A stretch of 64,000 nt of DNA from positions 1,240,001 to 1,304,000 of the forward strand of contig NZ_CP025227.1 in NCBI RefSeq assembly GCF_004010955.1, in the 5' to 3' direction. Below, in pieces: positions 28,278 to 35,768 of this stretch. Position 1 is the first letter of the stretch. Every line of letters starts with the position of its first letter. The notes beneath the pieces were generated by a model. That model ran no database searches. It worked only from the letters and a program-made list of their open reading frames with translations, and had not been told where the DNA came from. The position numbers were made by a program, and so were the translations under genes. The DNA is from Actinomyces wuliandei. GTDB taxonomy: Bacteria; Actinomycetota; Actinomycetes; Actinomycetales; Actinomycetaceae.

Positions 28278-28306
28278 CCCGGCTGGTAGGCCACCCTGCT
28301 GACGAC

Positions 28307-28377
28307 CCTGGCGGGACCCCGCACGGTGCGCGGCACCTACGCGGCAGCGTGCCTGCACGGCCGGGTGTCCCGCCAGG
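28307..28377. repeat. Inverted repeat between pfp and aroG
   Basis: Arms 28307-28317 and 28367-28377 are perfect 11-mers (CCTGGCGGGAC and its complement), and the 49-nt loop contains a further 5-bp pair (28321-28325 with 28348-28352). It lies after the pfp stop and before the aroG promoter, so it most likely folds in the 3' end of the pfp transcript. Confidence 0.35.
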
Positions 28378-28388
28378 TGGCCGTCATG

Positions 28389-28416
28389 TGGACAGCGCAG
28401 CTGGCTCACCTATGCT
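28389..28416 (+). promoter_or_regulatory. Promoter of the DAHP synthase gene
   Basis: -35 TGGACA (28389-28394), 16-bp spacer, -10 TATGCT (28411-28416). The predicted +1 is about 28423-28424, coinciding with GTG-ATG at 28424-28429, so the mRNA should be leaderless. Confidence 0.6.
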
Positions 28417-28426
28417 GGCTGCCGTG

Positions 28427-29785
28427 ATGAACGACCTTGACGCGCCCCGTAGCCACGGCCCCGCCTGGCGGGATCGGCCTGCCTTCCAGCAGCCTGTCTA
28501 CCCGGACGCGGCTGCCTTGGATGCCGTGGGTGCTGACCTGCGCTCGCGCCCTCCGCTGGTCTTCGCGGGGGAGGTGGACGCCCTGCGCTGCCAGATGGCG
28601 GCTGCGGCGGACGGGCGTGCTTTCGTGCTCATGGGGGGTGACTGCGCGGAGTCCTTTGCCGACACCTCGGCCACCTCCATCCGCCTCAAGGTCCAGACGA
28701 TCCTCCAGATGGCGGCCGTGCTCACCTACGCGGCCTCCACCCCTGTGGTCAAGATCGGCCGTATGGCCGGGCAGTACGCCAAGCCCCGCAGCGCGGACAC
28801 CGAGACCCGTGAGGGCGTGACCCTGCCCTCCTACCGGGGGGACTCGGTCAACGACCACGCCTTCACGCCCGAGGCCCGCACCCCTGACCCGGCCCGTATG
28901 CTCGAGGCCTACCTGCGGGCGGGCACCACGCTCAACCTTGTCAGGGCCTTTACGATGGGCGGGTACGCCGACCTGCGTGAGGTCCACCTGTGGAACCGGG
29001 GGTTCACTGCCAACCCCGCCTACAAGCGCTTCGAGTCCTTCGCCGAGGAGATCGACCGGGCCATGCGGTTCATGGAGGCGGCGGGCGTGGACTTCGAGGC
29101 CCTGCGCCAGGTGGACTTCTACTCCGCCCACGAGGCCCTGCTCCTGGAGTATGAGGACGCCATGATCCGGCAGGACTCGCGTACCGGTCGGCTCTACGGC
29201 ACCTCGGCCCACATGCTGTGGGTCGGGGAGCGTACCCGTGGCCCGCGTGACGCCCACGTGGCCCTCCTGGAGGGGGTGCGCAACCCGGTGGGGGTCAAGC
29301 TCGGCCCCACCACGACCCCCGAGGAGGTCTCCTCCCTCATGGACCACCTCAACCCCGAGGGCGAGACGGGGCGCCTGAGCCTCATCACCCGCATGGGCGC
29401 CGAGCGTATCCGTGAGGTGCTGCCGGGCCTGGTCGAGGCCGTGCGTCGCGACGGGCGCCCGGTGACCTGGATCACCGACCCGATGCACGGCAACACCATC
29501 ACTTCCGACAACGGCTACAAGACCCGCCGCTTCGACACGATCATGGACGAGGTCCGCGGCTTCTTCGAGGTGCACCGCGACCTGGGGACCGTCCCGGGAG
29601 GAGTCCACGTTGAGCTCACCGGCGACGACGTCACCGAGTGCCTGGGAGGCGGGGAGCACATTGACGAGCAGCGGCTGGCGGAGCGCTACGAGACCCTGGT
29701 GGACCCACGCCTGAACCACCAGCAGTCCCTGGAGATGGCCTTCGAGGTCGCCGAGATGCTCCAGGACCGGTCCAGGACCAGCTAG
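28427..29785 (+). CDS. aroG: Class II 3-deoxy-7-phosphoheptulonate (DAHP) synthase
   Basis: Condenses phosphoenolpyruvate and erythrose-4-phosphate, entering the shikimate pathway to aromatic amino acids. The 452-residue product is of the plant/mycobacterial class II type: RSRPPLVFAGEVDALR, GGDCAESF (with the metal Cys), KIGRMAGQYAKPRS, HEALLLEYEDAM, GERTRG, NPVGVKLGP, TWITDPMHGNT and GGVHVELTGDDVTECLGG. The start is ATG 28427 or GTG 28424, both consistent with the leaderless promoter. It is followed by a convergent PknL-like kinase gene and then a polyprenyl synthase gene, matching the aroG-pknL-idsA2 neighbourhood of mycobacteria. Confidence 0.96.
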   Translation: MNDLDAPRSHGPAWRDRPAFQQPVYPDAAALDAVGADLRSRPPLVFAGEVDALRCQMAAAADGRAFVLMGGDCAESFADTSATSIRLKVQTILQMAAVLTYAASTPVVKIGRMAGQYAKPRSADTETREGVTLPSYRGDSVNDHAFTPEARTPDPARMLEAYLRAGTTLNLVRAFTMGGYADLREVHLWNRGFTANPAYKRFESFAEEIDRAMRFMEAAGVDFEALRQVDFYSAHEALLLEYEDAMIRQDSRTGRLYGTSAHMLWVGERTRGPRDAHVALLEGVRNPVGVKLGPTTTPEEVSSLMDHLNPEGETGRLSLITRMGAERIREVLPGLVEAVRRDGRPVTWITDPMHGNTITSDNGYKTRRFDTIMDEVRGFFEVHRDLGTVPGGVHVELTGDDVTECLGGGEHIDEQRLAERYETLVDPRLNHQQSLEMAFEVAEMLQDRSRTS

Positions 29786-29866
29786 GAGCGGTCCAGGACC
29801 AGACCCATGGGCGCGTGGTACCTGTGAGCTGGTGAGGGGCCGCTTAAGAGGCTGGTGCGGGGCCGG

Positions 29867-31489
29867 TCAGAGCACGGTGACGGTGACCGTGCTGCCCACC
29901 GTGACGCTGGTACCAGCCGGAGGCTCGATGGAACGCACCTTTCCCAGGAGGCCGCCCAGGACACGGCTGACCTCCACGCCCAGGCCCGCCTCCTCCAGCG
30001 TGTCCGTGGCCTCCTCCTCGCTCATGCCCACCACGTCGGGCACGTCAACCCGCTGCCTTCCCCGGGAGACGACGGCTGTCACTGCCCGGTCCCGGGTCAC
30101 GCGCTCTCCCGCCCCCGGCGTGGAGGAGATCACCAGGCCTGCGGCCACCGTGTCGGAGTAGGCGCGTACTGGGCTGGCCCAGACCAGGCCCTGGCCCTCG
30201 ACTGCGGAGTGGGCCTCCTGCTGCGTCATCCCCACGATGTCGGGGACCGTGATGCGCCGTCCTGGACCGACGGTCCTGTACCAGGTGGCGTAGCCTCCCC
30301 CTGCCAGCACCAGGACGCCGGCCCCGGTAAGCAGCGCCCGTCGGCCGTAGCGGCGCCTGGCCGAGTCCTGGGAGGTCGCTTCTGAGGGTACGGGGACGGT
30401 CTGCTGGGTCCGGTCTCCCGTGAGAAGGGACCTGCGGGGGAGCTGGCGGGTGCCGGTTTCGGCGGGCTCGGGGCCGATGGAGCCGATTGGCAGGGACACG
30501 GTGCGCATGCCCGCGCTGGGGGTGTCCCGCTCCTGGTCAGGCTCGGGGGCCTCGGCCATGGCTGAGCGTGCTGCGCGCGCGTTGGCAGCCATGACCTCAT
30601 GGGTCCGCTCTGAGCCGGTGCCCCCGCCGGGACGCACGGACAGGTCGGAGCCGGTGAGCTCTCCCGCCACGTGGCGCAGCAGTGTCAGGGCGGCGTCGGC
30701 GTCGCCGGGCCGCTGGAGGGGGTCGCGCCGGGTCATGGCCCGTACCAGCTCGTCGACGTTGGCCGACATCTGCGGGACCGTCGTGGAAGGCAGGGGGACA
30801 TCCTCGTGGACGTTGCGGAAGGCGACCTGGATGGGGGAGTCGGCGTGGAAGGGCAGGCTCCCGGTCAGGAGCTCGTAGAGGACGACGCCGACGGAGAACA
30901 CGTCGGCGCGGGCGGTTGAGGCGCCGGAGGTGATCAGCTCGGGTGCCAGGTAGGCGACGGTGCCCAGGACGTTACCGGTCGTGGTCTGTGCCACCTCGGT
31001 GACGGCCCGGGCCAGCCCGAAGTCCGCGACCTTGGCGACGGCCCCGTCGGCAGGCAGGAGGACGTTCTCGGGCTTGATGTCGCGGTGGACCAGGCCTGCT
31101 CGGTGGGCGGCCCCCAGTGGGCGCAGCACCTGGGCCACCAGCCCCAGCGCCTCCCCGACGGACAGCGGGCCGGCGGCGATGAGGTCCCGCAGGCTCGGGC
31201 CCTCGACGTACTCCATGACCAGGTAGGCCACGCCGTCCAGGCTGCCCTGGTCGTAGACGGCTACCACCCCCGGGTTGGACAGGCGCGCGGCCGCGCGAGC
31301 CTCACGGCGGAAGCGTGCGACGAACTCGGGGGAGTCCGCCAGGTGGGCATGCATGAGCTTGAGGGCGACGTCGCGGTCCAGGCGCCGGTCCTGCGCCCGG
31401 TAGACCGTGGCCATGCCACCACGAGCGACCTGGGCGACGATCTCGTAGCGAGAGTCGACCAGGCGACCGATGAGGGGATCCTTGACCAC
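29867..31489 (-). CDS. pknL: PASTA-domain Ser/Thr protein kinase, PknL-like
   Basis: A 540-residue membrane receptor kinase. The kinase domain is residues 15-275: glycine loop VARGGMATVY, Lys44 in VALKLM, HRDIKPEN with catalytic Asp137, DFG 156-158, and AYLAPEL. A Ser/Pro-rich juxtamembrane region carries SLLTGDRTQQTVP. A single span lies at about residues 385-403, and two extracellular PASTA repeats (about 411-476 and 477-540, each starting VPDIVGM or VPDVVGM) sense cell-wall fragments. Gene position beside the class II DAHP synthase and a polyprenyl synthase gene matches mycobacterial pknL. The GTG start is fixed by a TAGAAT -10 element 6 nt upstream. Confidence 0.92.
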   Translation of the reverse strand: MVKDPLIGRLVDSRYEIVAQVARGGMATVYRAQDRRLDRDVALKLMHAHLADSPEFVARFRREARAAARLSNPGVVAVYDQGSLDGVAYLVMEYVEGPSLRDLIAAGPLSVGEALGLVAQVLRPLGAAHRAGLVHRDIKPENVLLPADGAVAKVADFGLARAVTEVAQTTTGNVLGTVAYLAPELITSGASTARADVFSVGVVLYELLTGSLPFHADSPIQVAFRNVHEDVPLPSTTVPQMSANVDELVRAMTRRDPLQRPGDADAALTLLRHVAGELTGSDLSVRPGGGTGSERTHEVMAANARAARSAMAEAPEPDQERDTPSAGMRTVSLPIGSIGPEPAETGTRQLPRRSLLTGDRTQQTVPVPSEATSQDSARRRYGRRALLTGAGVLVLAGGGYATWYRTVGPGRRITVPDIVGMTQQEAHSAVEGQGLVWASPVRAYSDTVAAGLVISSTPGAGERVTRDRAVTAVVSRGRQRVDVPDVVGMSEEEATDTLEEAGLGVEVSRVLGGLLGKVRSIEPPAGTSVTVGSTVTVTVL

Positions 31490-31495
31490 GGCGTG

Positions 31496-31501
31496 ATTCT
31501 A
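31496..31501 (-). promoter_or_regulatory. -10 element giving a leaderless mRNA for the kinase
   Basis: On the minus strand TAGAAT (5 of 6 to consensus) ends 6 nt before the GTG at 31489. A weak CTGACC sits near -35. Confidence 0.55.
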
Positions 31502-31521
31502 GGATGATCGCGGAGGCGGGG

Positions 31522-32676
31522 TCAGGTACTGCGCTCGGTGAGGACCAGGGCCAGGGTCTCGAGGTCCTCCAGGCAGGCAGGGCTGAGGCCCTCCTGGGCG
31601 CGCAGGCGTTCCAGCGCCTGGTAGCCGGCCTGCCGGTGGGCCTGGATCTGCTCCTCGTGGGCTGCCCGGGCACCGCAGTCCTCAATGACCTGGGCGGCGC
31701 GGGCGATCTCGGCCTCACCGGCCGCACGGTTGGCCAGGACCTGCTCCAGGACACGCCTGCCCGCGTCGTCGGTGCGCCCCCAAGCCAGCGCCAGCATCAC
31801 TGTGCGTTTGCCCTCGCGCAGGTCGTCCCCGGCGGGCTTGCCTGTCAGTGCCGGGTCACCGTAGACACCCAGGTCGTCGTCGCGCAGCTGGAAGGCGATA
31901 CCGATCTCCTCGCCAAAGTCCCGCAGGTGGTCCAGGAGGGCAGAGTCGGGCCGTGCCCCGGCCAGGAGCGCCCCGATGACAAGGGGGTGCTGCACGGAGT
32001 ACCGGGCCGACTTGTGCCGGACCACTGACAGGGAGCTGGCGTGCATCCTGGCCGAGGCGCGCAGGGGGTCCTCCTGCCGGGGCAGGGGCAGGGCCTGGGA
32101 GCGTACGTCCAGGAACTGGCCCAGGGCGACCTCGGTCGTCATGGCGTCGAAGGCCGCGCGGGCGTGCTCCCCCGCGACCGTGTCCGCCAGCGGGAGGACG
32201 GCGGTGGCGCGTCCCATCTCCTCCCCGGCTAGCGACAGCAGGAGGTCTCCCAGGAGGATCGCCGCGCTGGTACCAAAGTCCTCGGCGTCTCCCAGCCAGT
32301 GGTTAGCCGCGTGGGTGCGGGCGAACACCCTGTGGGATGCGGGCTGGCCTCGCCGCCTGGGCGCCGCGTCCATGACGTCGTCATGGACCAGCGCGCTGGC
32401 CTGGTAGAGCTCCAGCGCGGTGGCCAGGTGGACGGACTGGGGGCTGGTCAGTACCTGGGGCCGGAGGGTGTGCGGTGCCAGGAGGCCGGTGCCGACGGCT
32501 CCCAGGATGGCCCGCATGCGCTTGCCGCCGCCAAGAGCCTGGGACGCCGCGTCGAGCATGTCCCCCCCGGCGTCTCCCAGGTCGTCCCACCGGTGACGGC
32601 AGTCCGCCAGCAGCTGGCCGAGCCGGGACTCCACGGCCTCGCGTACGACGGTCAGCGGCTCGGGAAGGTCAGGCAT
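31522..32676 (-). CDS. Polyprenyl diphosphate synthase (IdsA2/GrcC-like)
   Basis: Trans-prenyltransferase elongating allylic diphosphates with isopentenyl diphosphate, feeding menaquinone or carotenoid pathways. In the 384-residue product the first Asp-rich motif is LVHDDVMDAAPRRRGQP, followed by GGGKRMRA earlier and FQLRDDDLGVYGDP as the second motif. There the last Asp of DDxxD is replaced by Gly, as is usual in the actinobacterial IdsA2 group. GKPAGDDLREGKRT follows. Chain length cannot be read reliably. Start ATG 32676 is preferred because TACCCT ends 6 nt upstream; GTG 32682 would add two residues. Confidence 0.9.
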   Translation of the reverse strand: MPDLPEPLTVVREAVESRLGQLLADCRHRWDDLGDAGGDMLDAASQALGGGKRMRAILGAVGTGLLAPHTLRPQVLTSPQSVHLATALELYQASALVHDDVMDAAPRRRGQPASHRVFARTHAANHWLGDAEDFGTSAAILLGDLLLSLAGEEMGRATAVLPLADTVAGEHARAAFDAMTTEVALGQFLDVRSQALPLPRQEDPLRASARMHASSLSVVRHKSARYSVQHPLVIGALLAGARPDSALLDHLRDFGEEIGIAFQLRDDDLGVYGDPALTGKPAGDDLREGKRTVMLALAWGRTDDAGRRVLEQVLANRAAGEAEIARAAQVIEDCGARAAHEEQIQAHRQAGYQALERLRAQEGLSPACLEDLETLALVLTERST

Positions 32677-32682
32677 GGGCAC

Positions 32683-32688
32683 AGGGTA
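32683..32688 (-). promoter_or_regulatory. -10 element giving a leaderless mRNA for the polyprenyl synthase
   Basis: On the minus strand TACCCT ends 6 nt before ATG 32676. Confidence 0.4.
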
Positions 32689-32797
32689 GCCGGACAGGGG
32701 GTGCGGGGGAGGCGCCCAGGCCCCGGAGGCCAGCCCGCCTCGGCTGGGAGCAGGCCGGGGACGGGGTCTTCCGAGCGGCGTCCTGGGGAATAAACGC

Positions 32798-32803
32798 TAC
32801 AAT
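32798..32803 (+). promoter_or_regulatory. -10 element of rpoD
   Basis: TACAAT matches the consensus at 5 of 6 positions. The leader would be about 85 nt and ends in AAAGGAG before the GTG at 32896. No good -35 is visible. Confidence 0.5.
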
Positions 32804-32895
32804 CTGTCAGTTGCTTGTCCGTAGCGACAGTTGGGCAGCAGCTGACGGCTGTGGCCCACTGCCTGCCGTAAGCCTGCTCACGCGAAAGGAGCCCT

Positions 32896-34557
32896 GTGGC
32901 TTCCACACTGACGCGTACCCGCGTCGCGCTCACCGACGACGTCAACGAGACTGCTGATGACTTCGACCTTGACGATGAGGGAGAGGAGGACCTGGACGAG
33001 GTCCCGGACAAGGACTCTGAGGACTCCGACAGTCCTGATGACTCTGACGACGACCCTGCGGACGACTCGGTGGATCCCGGGAAGGGTTCCGAGGACCCTG
33101 AGGGCAGGGCCGTCACAGGGGCTGACGACCAGGAGGAGCCGCGTCCCGAGCTGCGGGACTACTACCTTGACGTCACCCTCGAGACCGACGGTGACGGCTC
33201 CAAGCGCAACCCTTTCAACACCCCTGCCTCGCTCAAGGGGGTGAGGCTGGCTCCCGGGGCTACGCTGTTCATCCGCTCCCGGACCGTGGTCGAGGACCTG
33301 GAGATCGCTGGCCACGGCACCATTGAGGAGCCCATCACGCTGGCTCCCTACGGGCACGGCCCTGTGCCGCGATTTGTCGTGGACGGCTCTGAGCCCATGG
33401 TCGCGCGCGAGTTCCTCGCCCTCAACGGCTACATCTTCAAGGGGTGGGTCATCAAGGGCATCAAGATGCAGCCCTCCATCGCCGCCCTGACCGGGGAGCT
33501 GGAGCGGATGCGTCGTGAGGAGGCGGAGAAGGCTGCCGCCAAGAAGGCCGGTCGACGCTCCAGGTCGGGGGACAAGGACGGCTCCTTCACCGTGTCGGAC
33601 AGCGACGAGGCGGACGAGCCCGCCCAGCGCGTCGTGACAGCAGGCGCCACGGCGGATCCGGTCAAGGACTACCTCAAGCAGATCGGCAAGGTGGCTCTGC
33701 TCAACGCCGAGCAGGAGGTTGAGCTGGCCAAGCGCATTGAGGCGGGCCTGTTCGCCGAGTACCGTCTCAGTGAGGAGGGCAATGACCTTCCCGCCAGGCT
33801 GCGCCGTGAGCTGCACTGGGTGGCCCAGGACGGCCAGCGGGCCAAGAACCACCTCCTGGAGGCCAACCTGCGTCTGGTGGTGTCGCTGGCCAAGCGCTAC
33901 ACCGGACGCGGCATGCTGTTCCTGGACCTCATCCAGGAGGGCAACCTGGGGCTGATCCGTGCCGTGGAGAAGTTTGACTACACCAAGGGCTTCAAGTTCT
34001 CCACCTACGCCACCTGGTGGATCCGCCAGGCCATCACCCGGGCCATGGCGGACCAGGCCCGCACCATCCGCATCCCGGTCCACATGGTGGAGGTCATCAA
34101 CAAACTGGCCCGCGTCCAGCGCCAGATGCTGCAGGACCTGGGGCGTGAGCCCACGCCAGAGGAGCTGGCCGTGGAGCTGGACATGACCCCGGAGAAGGTG
34201 GTCGAGGTCCAGAAGTACGGGCGTGAGCCGATCTCCCTGCACACCCCTCTGGGAGAGGACGGCGACAGCGAGTTCGGTGACCTCATCGAGGACTCCGAGG
34301 CCGTGGTCCCTGCCGACGCGGTGAGCTTCACCCTCCTGCAGGAGCAGCTCCACGCCGTCCTGGACACCCTGTCGGAGAGGGAGGCGGGCGTGGTCTCCAT
34401 GCGTTTCGGCCTCACCGACGGCCAGCCCAAGACCCTTGACGAGATCGGCAAGGTCTACGGGGTGACCCGGGAGCGCATCAGGCAGATCGAGTCCAAGACC
34501 ATGTCCAAGCTGCGCCACCCCTCGCGCAGCCAGGTGCTGCGCGACTACCTGGACTAG
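32896..34557 (+). CDS. rpoD: Housekeeping sigma-70 factor with a beta-helix-like N-terminal segment
   Basis: Primary sigma factor directing RNA polymerase to housekeeping promoters. From residue about 250 it is a textbook actinobacterial SigA/Hrd[15 protein letters not shown] (region 1.2), [17 protein letters not shown] (2.1), [18 protein letters not shown] (2.2), [16 protein letters not shown] (2.4), region 3, then [20 protein letters not shown] (4.2). The first 80 residues are an Asp/Glu/Ser-rich tail. Residues 88-195, however, do not look like sigma region 1.1: they read [44 protein letters not shown] and then [19 protein letters not shown], the pattern of the first turn of right-handed beta-helix proteins. 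The open frame is continuous. GTG start with AAAGGAG upstream. Confidence 0.95.
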   Translation: MASTLTRTRVALTDDVNETADDFDLDDEGEEDLDEVPDKDSEDSDSPDDSDDDPADDSVDPGKGSEDPEGRAVTGADDQEEPRPELRDYYLDVTLETDGDGSKRNPFNTPASLKGVRLAPGATLFIRSRTVVEDLEIAGHGTIEEPITLAPYGHGPVPRFVVDGSEPMVAREFLALNGYIFKGWVIKGIKMQPSIAALTGELERMRREEAEKAAAKKAGRRSRSGDKDGSFTVSDSDEADEPAQRVVTAGATADPVKDYLKQIGKVALLNAEQEVELAKRIEAGLFAEYRLSEEGNDLPARLRRELHWVAQDGQRAKNHLLEANLRLVVSLAKRYTGRGMLFLDLIQEGNLGLIRAVEKFDYTKGFKFSTYATWWIRQAITRAMADQARTIRIPVHMVEVINKLARVQRQMLQDLGREPTPEELAVELDMTPEKVVEVQKYGREPISLHTPLGEDGDSEFGDLIEDSEAVVPADAVSFTLLQEQLHAVLDTLSEREAGVVSMRFGLTDGQPKTLDEIGKVYGVTRERIRQIESKTMSKLRHPSRSQVLRDYLD

Positions 34558-34597
34558 GCAGCTGGACTAGGCGAAGAGGCGACGGCGAGGTGACGTA

Positions 34598-34638
34598 CCG
34601 GCCGCAGCCCGGGGGGATGGCCCTCTGGCTGCGGCCGG
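34598..34638 (+). terminator. Hairpin after rpoD
   Basis: Perfect 12-bp arms CCGGCCGCAGCC (34598-34609) and its complement (34627-34638), 17-nt loop, 40 nt after the rpoD stop; no T-run. Confidence 0.5.
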
Positions 34639-34862
34639 GCCTGGTTGAGGCGCTGACGTCGTCACGCTCACCGTGGCCGGGGTGCGTGCCGCGTCAAGGT
34701 CGTGCGGCTCAGGTAGTTACTATCGGGCACGCCCCGCTGTCAGATTGCTGCGTCAGCAGCTGTCGTGCCTCTGACTGCCCTCTTCAGGGTAGGGCACCGC
34801 GATGAAAGTGGTCGACGAGTTCCGGACCGCTTGTCACGAAGGTAGGTGGCAGTTGGGTGCCT

Positions 34863-34885
34863 GGGGTGGGTCTTGGGTCTGGGGG
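34863..34885 (+). other. G-quadruplex motif
   Basis: Four G-runs (GGGG, GGG, GGG, GGGGG) separated by 1, 4 and 3 nt, within a longer G/T-only tract reaching 34912 and ending at the -10 element of the immunity gene. Confidence 0.5.
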
Positions 34886-34912
34886 TTGTGGTGGTGGTGG
34901 TGTGGTGGGGGT

Positions 34913-34918
34913 TACGGT
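34913..34918 (+). promoter_or_regulatory. -10 element giving a leaderless mRNA for the immunity/toxin operon
   Basis: TACGGT ends 6 nt before the ATG at 34925. No -35 box is seen; the upstream tract is G/T-rich. Confidence 0.45.
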
Positions 34919-34924
34919 TTGGTC

Positions 34925-35768
34925 ATGCGGATGAGTGAGCAGGAGTGGCACGAGGCGTGGCTGCGCGCCACGCCTGAGTGGGTGGACGCGAACATGGACG
35001 ACCTGGTGAAGGAGGGGTACGCGCCGATGGGTGTGGGTGCCCCGGTCACCGCCGAGCACGTGGGCTACTTTGGTGGGGTGCTGCCTGCCTCGGTGCTGCA
35101 CCTGTGGGAGCGGTTCGGCTTCGATGGCTTCGGGGCGGGGCGGTGGTGGTTCACCGACCCCTACCGGTGGGCGCCGGTGGTCGAGGCCTGGCTGGGGGGC
35201 ACGGCCATACCGTTCCCCCACCAGCGGTGGTGGTGCCTGGCCCGCTCCGCGACAGGGACCATGAGGCTGTGGGGGGGAGGTCTCCGGCCCCGCTCTGACC
35301 CTCACCCCCGCCCTGGGGTGGGTGCGTCCCGACGCAGTCAGCGCCTCCAGGATGTCGGACGCGGTGATGCGTGAGCGCATGGGCGCCACCACCCTGGACT
35401 CGCCACGCAAGGACCTGGGCGACGACGACACCGGGGTGCTGGTGGCCGACTGGGCCATCGACAACCTGGGGGTCCTGGGGGCTGACCAGGTCTACGGGCT
35501 GACCCCGGCCTACTGCTTCACCGGGCGGGTCAGCACCAGCCAGGTGGGTATCGAGGACGCGGTCGCGCACCTCACTTTTCTGGCCCAGGCCCAGGAGCAC
35601 ACCCTGGTGGAGGACTTCTCCGCCGCCGCCGCACAGGTCGCCGCCACCATCGCCACAGGCGCCCAGGACAACGGGTCGGGCAGCGCCGGTGGCCCCGGTG
35701 ACGACAGCGGTGAGGGTGCCGGTGGTCCCCACGGCCCGGAGGCGCGCGGACCGCAGGAGGGGTCCTGA
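34925..35768 (+). pseudogene. GAD-like/DUF1851 (Tdi-type) immunity protein, frame broken at a G7 run
   Basis: The first 116 residues form a GAD-like domain (VTAEHVGYFGGVLPASVLHL, ERFGFDGFGAGRWWF, DPYRWAPVVEAWL). The frame then hits seven Gs at 35271-35277. Removing one G gives a single open frame of 280 residues, exactly divisible, that continues LWGEVSGPALTLTPALGWV into a DUF1851 C-terminus (DTGVLVADWAIDNLGVLGADQVYGLTPAYCFTG). GAD-like plus DUF1851 is the architecture of Tdi immunity proteins that pair with Tde/Ntox15 DNase toxins, and such a toxin gene follows with a TGATG overlap. As read, the protein is truncated; the cause may be a sequencing slip, slipped-strand phase switching or true loss. 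Start ATG 34925 by the -10 element. Confidence 0.7.
35271..35277 (+). repeat. G7 homopolymer at the frameshift point
   Basis: Seven consecutive Gs inside the immunity gene. Six would restore the frame. Confidence 0.85.

Larger units (their letters stand above)
34558..34924. other. 367-nt region between rpoD and the toxin/immunity cassette
   Basis: Holds the rpoD terminator hairpin (34598-34638), an open frame from 34802 that is continuous with the immunity gene but of non-coding character (Trp/Gly-rich), a G-quadruplex motif (34863-34885) and a -10 element (34913-34918). Confidence 0.5.

Noticed and set aside
34802..34924. N-terminal extension of the immunity protein from ATG 34802
   Set aside because: The added sequence is Trp/Gly-rich translation of the G/T tract and lacks family similarity; the -10 element at 34913 places the transcript start at 34925.
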